Positions 12,010 through 24,922 of a DNA stretch of 64,000 bases are shown here, one piece after another; position 1 is the stretch's first letter; the number at the start of each line of letters is the position of its first letter. The translations under genes and the position numbers were made by a program. The notes under the pieces are model-generated. The model saw nothing but the letters and a program-made list of their open reading frames with translations, had not been told where the DNA came from and searched no databases. Origin of the DNA: Proteles cristata cristata (lineage: Eukaryota > Chordata > Mammalia > Carnivora > Hyaenidae); NCBI GenBank assembly GCA_017311185.1, contig JAESUZ010003879.1, forward strand, positions 186,001 through 250,000, given 5' to 3'.

Positions 12010-12240
12010 GATGAATACAAAGGGAGGCAGAATGGTGTGAAGAAAAGAAAAGAAGCTCAGAATCAAAAAGACAGATTTTTAAACCCAAATTCTCCAAACT
12101 TAAGCTAGTAAGTTACTGTCCCTCTCTGAGCCAGTCTCCTCATCCATCAAAGGAAAAAATTCCACCTACTTCACAGGATTTTCATTAGAACCAAAAACAA
12201 TAAAATATGAAGTTTATCTGCTACATTTAAAAGTGTATTT
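12010..12240 (+). mobile_element. MIR SINE fossil close to ZMAT1 exon 2
   Basis: Sense MIR-like stretch ('agccagtctcctcatccatc', 'cacctacttcacagg'). It ends about 30 bp from the donor of exon 2. The stretch 12380-13400 in intron 1 holds only an A-run at about 12693-12713. Confidence 0.6.
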
Positions 12241-12264
12241 TAGATTCTATTCCCATTATTTTTA

Positions 12265-12411
<147 letters not shown>

Positions 12412-13399
12412 TCACACTAATGAATATTTAGAAGTTATCATTTTCATTCATTTCACATGTCACCTGAAATCTGAATACTTGTGAGGCTACAGTAATAGCG
12501 GTTTGCTGATCAAGTATGCAACTTAAAATGTGTATATTAAGTGTGCTTCCAATGTCTGATAGAGCAACATTTACTTATTTAGTAAGATAAGTCTAGGCAA
12601 TACCATTCCAAAGGAAAAGTTATGTTATAGGGGTATCAGTAACTTCATGAGCTTCATAGAATGATCTTGGGCACCACTAATGCAAGGCAGGATTTAAAAA
12701 AAAAAAAAAAAAAACAGCCTTGGAATTTTGTTTTACAGCAGATAATTCTTAGAAAAGCATTGTTTTAAGACTATCACCTGTCTAGAACTATGGCTCCAAT
12801 GTTACCTAAAAATTATTTGGAACCACAAACATTGCTGATGGTAGGCAAACATCCTCCATTGTTGTAAAAAAAAAACTAGAGTACTCATATGGCCAAACAT
12901 GTCTCACACAAGTCCCTCAAAGCTATAAAGTAATGTTCATATAATAACATCTAGAAATTATACTAGAGTGTTTCTCACTATATTAATAACACATATTAAA
13001 AGTTTCTGCATTTACACTTGAGGTCCACACTTCTATCTAAAGCCCTTAACAGCTGCAATGTATTCTGCAAAGTTTATTAGCTTATCTATCAGGTATAAAT
13101 CACAAACATCAAATTTTGCTTGCTATTTGGCTATTTAAATGAATAAGCTGATACCACATATTTATGGAGAAACCCAAATCTTATATTAAATAGATAAAAA
13201 TTATAGAACAATAAATATATCAAATTCCCAACGCTAACAAAAACTAAATATACACCACATAGAAAAAATATGAAAAGTTATAAATTAAATTTAAACATTA
13301 ACTTTGGGAAATGGAGCTAGAAAAGGAACAAAGGGAGAAGATTTACCATTTTATTCTTTACAATTATCTTGGTTTAATTTTTGCAAAACACATGTAAGA

Positions 13400-13575
13400 C
13401 TTTCTATTTCAGTCAGTTAAGCATATGATGCTTGATTTCAGCTCAGGTCATGATCTTGTGGTTCATGGGATTGGCCCCGTGTTGGGCTCTGTGCTGACAG
13501 CATGTAGCCGGCTTTCTCTCTCTCTCTGCCCCTTCCGTGTTCTCTCTCTCTCTCAAAATAAATAAATAAATTTAA
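13400..13575 (+). mobile_element. CAN-SINE, 5'-truncated
   Basis: Begins within the head (cagttaagcatatgatgc), then (CT)n and an aaataaataaataaat tail. Confidence 0.85.
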
Positions 13576-13689
13576 AAAGCTTTTAAATATGCTTATTTTA
13601 GAAGCTATTTTTGACATCTTCAACTAAGCTTAATTTCAGTATCACTGTATGCACTAAAAAGGCTTATTTAAAAAACTGTTCAAGATAAA

Positions 13690-14485
13690 AATAACCATAA
13701 TTGACATCACTAATGTTTAGAGCAATGGAAATTAAAACCACAATGAGCTATTACTTTACATCTGTCAGAATGGCTAAAATAAAAAAACACAAAGAATCAC
13801 AAGCGTTGGTGAGCATGTGGAGAAAAAGGAACCCTCATATACTGTCAGTAGGAATGCAACATTGGTGCGGTCACTGTGGATGTAAACAGTACGAAGTTGC
13901 TTCAAAAATTAAAAATACAATTACCATATGATCTAGTAATTCCACCACTGGGTATTTACCCAAAGAAAACAAGAACACTATTTGAAAATATATACGCACC
14001 CCTATGTTTATTGCAGCATTATTTACAACAGGAATATAGAAGCAACCCAAGTGTCCATCCATAGATGAACAGATAAAAAAGATGTGGTATCTTACTCAGA
14101 TGTGGAATATTAGTCATAAAAAGGCATGAAATCTTGCTATCTGCAACAACATGGATGGATCTAGAAGGCAGAATGCTAAGTTAAATAAGTCAGTCAGAGA
14201 AAGATAAATACCATACCATTTCATCCATACATGGAATTTAACAAACAAAACAAATGAACAAAGTAAAAGAGAGACAAACCAAAAAACAGACTGTTAAATA
14301 CAGATCAAAAACTGGTAGTTTTCAGTGGTAAGGAGGGTGGGAGAAGGAATGAAACAGATAAAAGGCCTTAAGAGTACACTTATTTTGATGAGCACTGAGA
14401 AAGGTAAGGAATTGTATCATTATATAGTACATCTGCAAATAATATAACACTGTATTTTAATTATACTTTAATAAAAATAAAGAAT
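13690..14485 (+). mobile_element. Old L1 3' end
   Basis: Sense ORF2 C-terminus and 3' UTR ('gagctattactttacatctg', 'ttgcagcattatttacaaca'), ending with an AT-rich tail near 14485. Multiple stops. From 14486 to 16790 I recognise nothing apart from a possible MER20-like scrap at about 16490-16570. Confidence 0.8.
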
Positions 14486-16794
14486 AAGTGCAATTAGGAA
14501 CATGTCAGAAATGCCTTGAAGAACAGTTAAATATTTATCCATGTAATATATAGATAGCATCTCCTCTGAATTATATTTTTTAGCTTGCTTTAGAATATAT
14601 ACATGATTTCTCTGACTCTAAAATCAGCAAGGTAAAGAAGTGAAAATGTATTTCAGGACTTCCCTTGTTTCAGATTTAACGATTATATGCAATCTGAGCA
14701 TGCCTGTAAGATTTCAAATTTCTCTTTAAAATTTTTCACTAGTAAATATTTCATTTTTTGGCAATATAACTTATCACAGAGGGAATGTATCCTTTTAGAA
14801 GACAAAATTAAAATACTAATTTAAAGGTTCAATAATTCCTAAAATTTAACATTTCTCTCCTAAATCTGGAATTATTTAATTTCAGATTTCCCCAAGTTTA
14901 AATACTCAGTGTTCAGACCTTCGAGTTGGGAAATACCAAGGCTGAGTATTTTAACCTAGCCTTTCATTACTGGTGCCCTACATCATTTTGATGAAGCCCA
15001 TGAAGTTACTTGCACCCCTGTACCTGTTTCTTTAGAATGGTATTCCCTAAACTTACTGGCTTTGACTCATTTCCTCAAACAAGTTCTTGGTCTGTTTTTC
15101 TTTATTAAATGGCACAATATTCCAGGCTCAAAATTTCAGCCTTTCTTTTCCCCGGAAACACATTATTTCATGTCAATTCTAGCTTATATTTTATATCCAT
15201 CTCTTCCTTTTCATTCCCCATAATACTACCCTAGTTCAGGCCATCAGTGCCTTTAGACATCATTTAGCTTTGTGATATTTATTGAAGTTAGTTTCAATGT
15301 ACTATGGTAGATTTTGGAAAGAGATAAGAAAAAGAATGAGCATCTATCAAAGGGCTTCTATGTGACAAATAAAGCAATAGCTTACACCTATAGACCTATA
15401 GTCCTTAAAACAAATCTGCAAGTGGCATTTTCCATATTCTGAAGATTAGAAAATAGGGATTTGGTACAATCAAAATTACTAGTCACATCTGTTATTTGGT
15501 GGAGCTAAAACTTAAAGTTTGTTTTATCTTGACTTATTCCATTATAACTACATAACTGTCTACATGTTGGAAGTGACAAAGCAAGTAAATAATTCCTAAT
15601 CTCAAGGAATTTATAATTTAGTAATTTTAGTAAGTGTATAGAAAAAACTATGATACCTATATGAAATGTCAGAAGTGATATAAAACACAAGGTACAATGT
15701 GTTCCTGCTGAGGACTTTTGGAAAAGTTTTCTAGAAAACAGGTTCTGAACTAAGATTTAAAAGATGTGTAAAATTCAGGTAAAAAAAATTCAAAGTAGAA
15801 AACTGGAATAAATGTATTTGGGGGGAGGCAAGTTTATGAAAGACAATAACTGAAAGGTTGCAATGAGGTAAAATCATAATTGTCTTCACTAGGGCATGTG
15901 GATTGAATTCTACGTTCAAAAAGAGAAAAGAAGTGGCTCAAAATGGGCATATGAATTAGGAATCAGTTGCAGGAATGGGTCATTGAGGCTTGAAGCCTCA
16001 GGAGGGGCAGCAAGCACAGAAACGAAGGAATGGATCTAAGAGGCATATCAATCAAAACTAGAGGGCATTAAATCCTGAGATTAGAATTTACTATGAATAT
16101 GATAAGCTTTTAGATCTATCACACTTAAGCTTATACAATGTTATTCCTGATACAAGAAGTGAAGCTTTGGCCTTAAATTCAACAAATTCATCTATAGTTA
16201 TTTGTCAACGGCAAATTGTTTCTGAGTATAATATAGTGAGTGTGCTGATGTTCTGACTTCAGTGACTCAAAAACTGAAATACAGGAAAATCTGAAATTAA
16301 AAAAGAAGATACTGCAGTGATAATGTGCAAAAATGTATGTAGGAGGAATTATGCTAATTTATATAAATAGCATGCTTTCCTAATCAATTCAAATATGATT
16401 AAATTTACATTAAAAATTTCAGGAACCAATCTTCATATAAAAATTATTCTCAATCAGGTATTCACATACAGAGTTTTTCAACATCATACATGCTGGATTA
16501 AAAATCTCTATGGGTAGTCCAATCCACCCACAAGTGATTCTGATAATCAACAATGTTGGGAATCACTACTCTATAGTACAGGCTCAGATCCTTACACATA
16601 ATGGCACTGTCCAGTATCTATTTGGTGACTAAGCTGACTGATACACAGGTCTTGACATCTACAATGATACATATCAAGTTAACTGTGCTTTTAGTCTAAC
16701 CTGAAAAGATTTTCTAAAAAAAGAAAGTTAAGTATTCCTTGGCACCATCTATATAAATTTCCAGAGTTGAAGCCCAAAAATATGAATTTCATTT

Positions 16795-16958
16795 ATTTTT
16801 ATTTATTTTTTAATGTTTTTATTTATTTCTGAGAGAGACAGAGCATGAGCAAGGGAGGGACAGAGAGACAGGGAGACAAAGATGTGGGTCTTGAACCCAC
16901 GAACCGTGTGAGATTATGACCTGAGTGGAAGCTGGACACTTAACTGACTGAGCCCCAA
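16795..16958 (-). mobile_element. CAN-SINE, partly deleted
   Basis: Antisense SINE with poly-T end, GA-rich stretch and tRNA-derived part, ending tgactgagcccca. The middle is shortened relative to intact copies. Confidence 0.8.
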
Positions 16959-16985
16959 GAATCTGAGTTTTAAATAGGGTCCCCA

Positions 16986-17466
16986 CACATGTACCTCAAT
17001 ATTTATAGCAGCAGTTTCAACAAAAGCCAAATCATGGAAAGAGCCTAAATGTTCATCAACTGACAAATGGATCAAGAAGATGTAGTTTATATATACAATG
17101 GAATACTACATGGCAATGAGAAAGAATGAAATCTAGCCATTTGTAGCAACATGGATGGAACTCGAGGGTGTTATGCTAAGTGAAATAAGTCAGGCAGAGA
17201 AGGGGAGATACCATATGTTTTCACTCATATGTGGAACAGGAGAAAATTAACAGAGGACCATAGGGAAAGGGAAGGGGAAAAATAGTTAAGGAGAGGGAGG
17301 GAGACAAACCACAAGAGACTCTTAAATACTGAGAACAAATTGAGGGTTGATGGGGGGTGGGGGAGAGGGGAAAATGGGTGATGGGCATGGAGGAGGGAAC
17401 TTGTTGGGATGAGCACTGGGTTGTATATGGAAACCAACCTGACCATAAACTATATTAAAAATAAAT
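16986..17466 (+). mobile_element. Felid L1 3' end, 5'-truncated
   Basis: Sense L1 3' end. The 14-bp target duplication aaatagggtcccca is exact at 16972-16985 and 17467-17480. An A-rich tail precedes the right duplication. Confidence 0.92.
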
Positions 17467-17499
17467 AAATAGGGTCCCCAAGTAATCTCCTGAACAGCC

Positions 17500-17720
17500 T
17501 ACCTAGTGATCCTAGCTCAACCTTCTACAAGGTAGCTCTCAATCCTGGCTACACATTAAAGTCACCTAGGTTGTTTTTAAAACATACCAATACCCAGACA
17601 CCACTCCAGACCAATTAACTAGAATCTCTGGGAGTGGTTTTCCATCATAGTTTCTTGTTTGTTTTAAAGCTTTCCAGATGATTCTGTTGCACAGTGAAGG
17701 TTGAGAATCGCTGCGAGCCA
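17500..17720. mobile_element. hAT-Charlie fossil (MER58/MER20-like)
   Basis: Inverted ends 'gctctcaatcctggctacac' and 'ggttgagaatcgctg' with an inner 'agaatctctgggagtgg' are of the hAT-Charlie type. The exact family is not assigned. Confidence 0.5.
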
Positions 17721-17764
17721 AATTTTCATGTGTTTTTTTGTTGAATGGACATTTGTTTTCCTGG

Positions 17765-17960
17765 AGTAGGGATCTCAAACCGTAGTGTGCATCAGAATCA
17801 TCTGGAAAGCTTGTTAAAAGATTAATTTTTAGGTCCAATACCCAAACTTCTTATTCAGTAGTTCTGGGGTTGGGATCCGAGAATGTATAGTTTTTTTTAC
17901 AAGTTCACAAGCGATAGATACTGTTCCAACACTGGTCCAGGGACGGGACTCAGACCATGC
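17765..17960 (-). mobile_element. MER20-like hAT-Charlie fossil
   Basis: Reads 'tctcaaaccgtagtgtgcat' then 'agtagttctggggttgggat' and 'caacactggtccagggac', the antisense layout of MER20. Confidence 0.6.
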
Positions 17961-18454
17961 TGTCTTAGCACTTCTACTGGTCTTGGTTCTATTCCTTGAG
18001 GTCATTGTAAATATAATCCCTCTTCTAAAATGGCAATCCTCAAATATTTTAAGAAAACGATTACATCTTTATTGCTCCCCCCTTTAGCCTTTTAGTGAAC
18101 TGACCCCAGTTCTGTCATCCAGCACAATGTCCAGTGCTCTCACTGGTTTACATAAATCCGTGCCATTCATAAAGTGTAACATAAGCACAATCACCCTAAT
18201 GGGGTCACAATAACAAACTAGTAAAATGAGATCATCACCTCATTTTTTATAGTAAAAATGCATAATATAAAGATACCACCATAACCATTTTAAGTATACA
18301 GTTCAGTAGTGTTAAGTATACTCACCTCTCTGCTTTGAATATTTCTCTTCTATTAACATAGCCTAAGACAGCTTCACCAGTTTTTTTTTTTTTTTTTTTT
18401 TTTGGTGGGAACATTATACTATTGCCTCATGCCAGGGTAACTTTTGACTAAAGT

Positions 18455-18568
18455 ACAACCTTTTAGGTGTTGTATTGTATGTAAATGATGAATAACAATT
18501 CTACTCTTGAAATCAATATTGTACTAAATGTTCACTAAAATTTAAATAAAAAATAAAATAAAAAAAAG
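18455..18568 (+). mobile_element. Short L1 3' end
   Basis: The L1 tail signature 'ttgtatgtaaatgatgaata' leads to an A-rich tail. A T-run at about 18380-18402 lies just upstream. The neighbouring 17960-18370 is unassigned. Confidence 0.6.
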
Positions 18569-18929
18569 CTGTTCCAACAATGATAATAAATCTGTGCTTA
18601 ACTTTATTAAAGGGAATAGTTTTTCAGAAAAAATACAAGCTTCTTTTTCATCTGGAGCTGTTAAACTCTGTCACTCCAGGACATAGTTTTACAGACAGAA
18701 ATTTTTATGGATCCCCAACCAGACTCAGTATACAGTTAGATTTGTCTCATTTACGTTTCCTTTGTTAGATTCTACCAATAACTGTGGCCTCTCAAGATCT
18801 TTTCAGATCCTGAATCTATAGACAGGAGGCTTGTAGAAGGTGGCTTCTTACTGACAACAATTATACATGATGGGTATTGATTTTCATAGGGCACTCCACA
18901 CTGCCAAATTCTCTTCAAACTACATTTCC

Positions 18930-19050
18930 CCTAAATTTGATATGAATGTGATGATCTCTACTTTCTAAAGGTAATACCTGCGGCTGAGAAAGGTCAAGCA
19001 ATTGGCCCAAAGTTACACGGTAAGTGTCATAGCCAGGATTCCAATCTCAG
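18930..19050 (-). mobile_element. MIR SINE fossil
   Basis: Antisense MIR core: 'caattggcccaaagttacac' and 'gccaggattccaatctcag'. Confidence 0.65.
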
Positions 19051-19661
19051 TCTGCCCAAGATATCCCTGAGAGTTAGTTTTTAAAAAGACCAAAGTCTTA
19101 AGTGAGAAACTTCCACTTTAGGTCTGGCATATATGAGAAATATATGTCTGATTCACAATAGATGCTAAATAAATGTTTCTTTGGACCCTGTTCTACCCCC
19201 ATCCCCACTATTTGAGACATGATTTTTGTACTCCCAGAAGTAAATGGTCTATAGAAATTCTGAAAATGGGAGAGGTAATTAGTGATAGATAGTGCAAATG
19301 TTTTTCAGCCTGTCTCAGGGGAAGGCCTAGAAGGCAGGCCAACATCAGGGAGTAGATGTTAAATTAGGAGTCGTGAGCAAATGATGGTTGTGAGGAAGAT
19401 GGCTAGAACAGGAACTAATATTTATTGTGGACTCATATATGTTAGGAACTAAAGTAAGTATTCTCACAAGGAACTGGGGCTTCAGAACTGGTTCTGGTAG
19501 GAATGTATACCTGAAGGAACATGACAATTTGTATCTTCCCGTGTTGCTTTTTTTCTTCTTTATACTCTCTTCACATCTTTTCTCTTTATATACTGTTTAG
19601 AATTTGAAAGAAATATATTTTTATTGGTTGGTTGTTAAATATGGGGTTCACACTGATTCTT

Positions 19662-19876
19662 TTTTTTTTTTTAATGTTTTATTTATTTCTAGGAGAGAGA
19701 GAGACAGCGTGAGCAGGGAAGAGTCAGAGAGAGGGAGTCACAGACTGAAACAGGCTCCAGGCTCTGAGCTGGCAGTCAGCACAGAGCCCGACGCGGGGCT
19801 CGAACCCACGAACCGCGAGATCATGACCCAAGCGAAATTCGGACGCTTAACCGACTAAGCCACCCAGGCGCCCCAT
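19662..19876 (-). mobile_element. Felid CAN-SINE, young
   Basis: Antisense SINE close to the consensus. acactgattctt is exact at 19650-19661 and 19877-19888. The following 19890-21850 contains no feature I recognise. Confidence 0.94.
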
Positions 19877-21859
19877 ACACTGATTCTTAATACCAAAAGC
19901 AATATGAGTTTTAAAAAGCATCAGAATGAGAGAGACTGCATGACAGTCTTTACCCTGCTATTAACTAGCTTATGACTAATAACAAATGTCACCTTTCAGC
20001 TTTTCATTTCTAAAGTTTCTCTTGTACTTGACCATATATGGGTTGATAGGTATCAATAAGAAAAGGCTGTATTTTAGAGAGAAATGTATACAGAAGCAAA
20101 ATTCTGGTGGGATTCTTACAGAAGGATCCAAATATCTTAGCTGCTTCCAAATAATAAGTCTATCAGGAAGCACAAAAGATGATTTCAAGTTTTAAACAGC
20201 TATATAGTTGTACAGAGTTTAGGGCCTAAAAATTCAAAAGGTCCCAATATTTTCCCCCTACCCCTCCATTATCTGCATTTCCTTATCTTTGTCCTAATCC
20301 TAAAATTGGTTCTCTCCAAGGTATTTCTTTGCAAAAACATACACAGCATTTCTATTCCCAAATATAATGTTTTAGTCATCATAGCTAGTGTCAAATTCTT
20401 TAAGCAAATTATACTATTATTTTGGTTATAATTTAGGTATAAGTGGCTCAGTTCCTGACAATGAATACACCAAATTTATGGCAAATTGTCCTGCATTTTT
20501 CAATCTAATTTAGTTAGAAGTTAGGAAAGCTAGGGTTATAAATATAAATAGATTACACATTAGAATATCAAATGACAAAGTAATAAATATAATGATGTGT
20601 GATTTCATCCCTTATCTGCAGCAAATAAAGTTTTGAACATGGGAAGGTAAATCCCTCCCAGTTAATCTTAGACATGTTGCTCTAATATTCCTAGCATAGT
20701 ACTTCTCAATTGTTCTTTATTACCTGATATATTTGAATTTATATGCCATCATAAACTTGGAAAAGAGATATGGATAGGGGGACAAGATTTTATACTCAGA
20801 ATCAAAGCCCCATTTAGGGTAGATTGATAGCGAGATCTTACTGCTACAATGCTGTGCTCTCAAAGATGGACTGGGATATACTGTCTTTGAAACATACAGG
20901 AGCTTCTCATGCTGATAACATTTCTTTGCATCTTAACATTTAAAAAGAGCCATGAGGAATAAGAAAATACTATCAAAAACTAGGTTCAAAATGGGAAGAG
21001 AACTTAATGCTGATAATGGAGTAAAGGCTTAAACTGAGAGGATATGAAAAAGATAAAACCAACGTTTAATGCATGGTCTCATTTACATTCAAAGTACAAG
21101 AGGGTACTAGTGCTTTGCAATGCTGTCCTAGGTGGTTACAATAGACGGTATACTTCCTCAGGCTACCAACTGTTAACAAATTAAGCATAATTTTAAATAT
21201 GTTATTTTCCAGAAAGTAGATACCTCATAAAGTTCTTTAGGTTGGAGAAATATAGTCATATAACAAAAATAGGACCTACAGGTACAGAGTTCTAGTTTGG
21301 GATGATGAAAGATTTCTGGATATAGACAGGGGTGAAGGTTGCCTAACAATGTGGCCACTGAGTTGCAAACTTAAAAATGCTTAAAATGGCACTTTTAAAA
21401 GAAATAAAAAGCTGAAAAATGTTAAAATGAAAGACAAAAGCACCTTCTTCTCCCTGAACCACAGCATGAAGACAGCTCCCCTGTAGAGTCAACCCATCGC
21501 TCAGAGGAAAATGCACAAGCAAGTAAAAAAACCTTTGTTTTGCTACTATAACATAAGTGATTATCTCTTGAATAACAATTATGAGGGTTATTTTAAATGA
21601 AAGAGTGGTTTTGTGACAAATCATAAACAGGATCTGAGAAGAAAGTTCCCGTATTTGGTACTCCTACCACTTGACTATATTTATATGTGGCTTTAGCCTT
21701 TGGTAAGAGAATCAACTAATTTTCTATTAGTGAAAGTGTTCAGTCTTTTTATTTCCTTCCTACAAGAGGTGTTTAAATGACTTGAGAAAGTAAAGCTTTC
21801 ATAATAACTTGGAATGGGGGGAAAAACTATGACCTATAGCACTGGATAGCAGGAAAAAA

Positions 21860-22015
21860 ATTAAGCTTTTGAGTTGGTCAAACAGATCTAAACTCCATCT
21901 CTATCTCTAACTATATGCCCTTCAGCAAATTATTTAACCACTTTGAGCCAGGTTTTTTGTCTCAAAAGTAAAGAAAGACAATGGCTCTCTCAAGATATGG
22001 TGAATATTAAATGAA
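21860..22015 (+). mobile_element. MIR SINE fossil
   Basis: Sense MIR-like stretch: 'gcccttcagcaaattattta', 'accactttgagccaggtttt'. Confidence 0.55.
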
Positions 22016-22159
22016 ACAAAAAAATTTTTAATGTTCAGCACAGAAAGTCATGTGATAAAGTATGCTTATTTATTAATTCAGAAGCTGAAATTTTTACATA
22101 GTATTATATATAATTATTTTATTTCAGATCAAAGTAAATTTAGAGATAATCTAGCCTAA

Positions 22160-22356
22160 CATTTCTCACTCTTGGCACTATTGTCACTTTGGGCCAGATA
22201 ATTCATTGTGAGGGGCTGTTCCATTTACTGTTAAGACATTTAGCAGTATCCCCCAGCCTCTACCAACTAGAATTTGGCAGCATTCTCCAGTTGTGACAAC
22301 CAAAAATATCTCCAGACATTGACACATGTCCTTTGTAGGGCAAAACTGCCTCTAGT
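22160..22356 (-). mobile_element. MER5A hAT fossil
   Basis: The MER5A signature is clear in antisense: 'ggcactattgtcactttggg', 'tttagcagtatcccccagcc' and 'ttgtgacaaccaaaaatatc' in the right order. Confidence 0.8.
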
Positions 22357-23548
22357 TTATTAATGATTTAGTCTAATGTCCTCATTTCAAAATAGGGAAG
22401 CTAAGGCCCATAGAGTTTATAAGAAATAAAGGATTGGGAAAGCTAAAATTTTAAATATATGATTCTAGATTCAGGTGGATTTAGACTATGAAAAAGGTCC
22501 AAAAGTCTGAGGAGAGGCATTAGTAAGAGCTGAGGGATGTTTTTAAGTAAGTGAAATGCAAATATGAGTACTAATAACTCACATTCTGTGGTATTCAATT
22601 CAGGTTGTTTCAGAGTGCCTGCCTTCGATGATATAAAAAGCAAAGAGGATTTACTTCCCAGAAACTCATTTTTTTGAGACCTTTGTTGGATTGTGCCTAC
22701 TCCAAATAGCTTCATTATTATGCTACAGTTTTATAAAATACCATTAACTTCTGTATCCAAAAATGAAATTGTGTATGAAATCAAAATTATCCTATTTGAA
22801 ACTTTTTTCTAATACTACTAGATAACACCTGACAATTTAGGATGAAATAGATTTTGTGATAAAAGAAAAACAATTATGGCTTGAGTCAGAAAAAAATGAT
22901 GAATCTATGCTTACGATTTGGTCCACCCTCGCTAATGAAATTAGATCTCTGAGGAAAGGAAGATTATAACATCCCTTCAGTTCTAAGTAAGAGAACTTTC
23001 TGTTCACTCAAATTAAATGTTCTTTGGTTACCCTGATAAGATTAAGCTCATTCAAATTAGATCACTCTATAAACAGCTACATTTAATAAAATGAATCTTA
23101 CTTGCATTTGTTACATGACAATCAGATATACTTATACAAAACACCAAATTTCTTCCTCAAGATAACCCATTAGATGTTTATGGCAATAACTAGCTATTAA
23201 TTGCTTTAATGCTTTGCTGAGGTGGGAATTACATAGTTCAACTGATCTTGATGCAAAAAAAAAAAAAAATACCCTAACATTGTAAAAAAAAAAAACAAAC
23301 AAACCTCTTTTCATCCTATTTTAATAAAGTGACAAGAATGGAGCAAAACTCAAGAGCTGGCTGCAATAATATAAATCTCAGTCACAAATTTAAATAAAGT
23401 CAGGTATTAATAAATTAGAGAAATCATCAATTTAAATCTGCAGAGCATATGCGCTGTCTTAACGATTGCACCTTTTGAGACAGCCTCCCTCAAACATTCT
23501 TGATTTAAAAGCATTTCTTTTTAAATAGCTAACTTGACCTTTGCAATT

Positions 23549-23772
23549 CAAAAACATTTTTAAACATTTTATTTATTTTTGAGAGTCAGAGAGAGAGAGA
23601 CAGAACGTGAGGGAGGGAGGGACAGAGAGAAAGGGAAACACAGAATCCCAAGCACGCTCCAGGCTCTGAGCTGTCAGCACAGAGCCTGACTCAGGGCCAG
23701 AACCCACAAGCTGTGAGATCATGACATGAGCCAAAGTCGGATGCTTAACCGACTGAACCACCCAGATGCCCC
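23549..23772 (-). mobile_element. Felid CAN-SINE
   Basis: Antisense SINE. Imperfect target duplications gacctttgcaatt at 23536-23548 and gacttttgcaatc at 23773-23785 suggest middle age. Confidence 0.92.
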
Positions 23773-23991
23773 GACTTTTGCAATCTTTTAGTACCATTCA
23801 TATAAAGGAAAGATGAACAGAGCTCAACACTAAGTTATAGTGAAAAATGGATCATGTTAACCTTGCCAAGGTATTTTAACTGTTTCCCCTAAATGTCACA
23901 ACCCATTTAAGTTTTCAGAAATATTATTTGTGCTAGAAGTGCAGATTTGTACCTGTAAGTAGTATGAACACCCAATTATAATGCTATCTAG

Positions 23992-24067
23992 TATCCTTAT
24001 TTTCTCAGTTTATAAGATTAGTACCTGACTATCCTTATTTTCTCAGTTTATAAAACTAATACCCGAC
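23992..24067. repeat. 38-bp tandem duplication
   Basis: Two copies, at 23992-24029 and 24030-24067, share 'tatccttattttctcagttt' and differ at a few positions. They lie in ZMAT1 intron 1. Confidence 0.93.
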
Positions 24068-24897
24068 CTATAAGTTTAGCAAGTTTTGAGTGTTTTACAG
24101 AGATTCTCACAATAAAAAAATAATGAAGCCTTTCCTATAGCACATTAATCATTACAAAATACAATATAATTAGTAAAATAACTGGGAGTACTAGTAAATA
24201 TTATTTACTCTGTCATTAAACTAAATTTGTGACCTTCATAATTATAAGCACTCTGTGGCTAGTTAGCTCTGGAGTCCTGCCTGCTTGTGACATTACAAAC
24301 TGAATTCAAATCCTGTGTAAATCCATTAATTTGCTTGATCCCATGACAGCTAGTTTGCATCAGAAAGTCACCATGCCATTCATTCCAACAGGTTAGCAAA
24401 TGTTAATGGTCTCCAAAACTGGTTTCAGATGGAAAAGAATCAAAGTTCATATCCAAACAGATATGTGATGAATGCATGAGGGGACATGCTTAGTCAATAT
24501 TTTCACATATTGACACCTAATACAGATAGAAGATCAGAAACTAACAAGAGGTCATTAACCTCTCTCCAGAGACCCCTACCCTAACAAATGCAAAGAAGTT
24601 AATTCTAACAGTTTGCTAATTAATCTTTCCTAGATACCAACATCAGATTTATGTGTTTTAATGTGCCTATAATACATAAGACACCATGGGTAGAATGCAG
24701 ATTTATAATAAACAATGGGAGGGTTGTCTTGATAGTTTAAGAGTCCGATAAGTAATATTTAAGATTGTATTTACCCAATCATTTATTTATTCATTTTATA
24801 ATTTCACTATCAAGCACTGCTACTGAGTTCTTTAATATACAATTCTTTAACACATCTGTGCCTAATTCAGCTGTATCCTCATCACTGAGCATAGTGC

Positions 24898-24922
24898 CAC
24901 ACACACACACACACACACACAC
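24898..24922. repeat. (CA)n microsatellite
   Basis: About 12 CA units in ZMAT1 intron 1. The rest of 24070-27780 shows no repeat or gene I can name, apart from short A/T runs. Confidence 0.95.
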
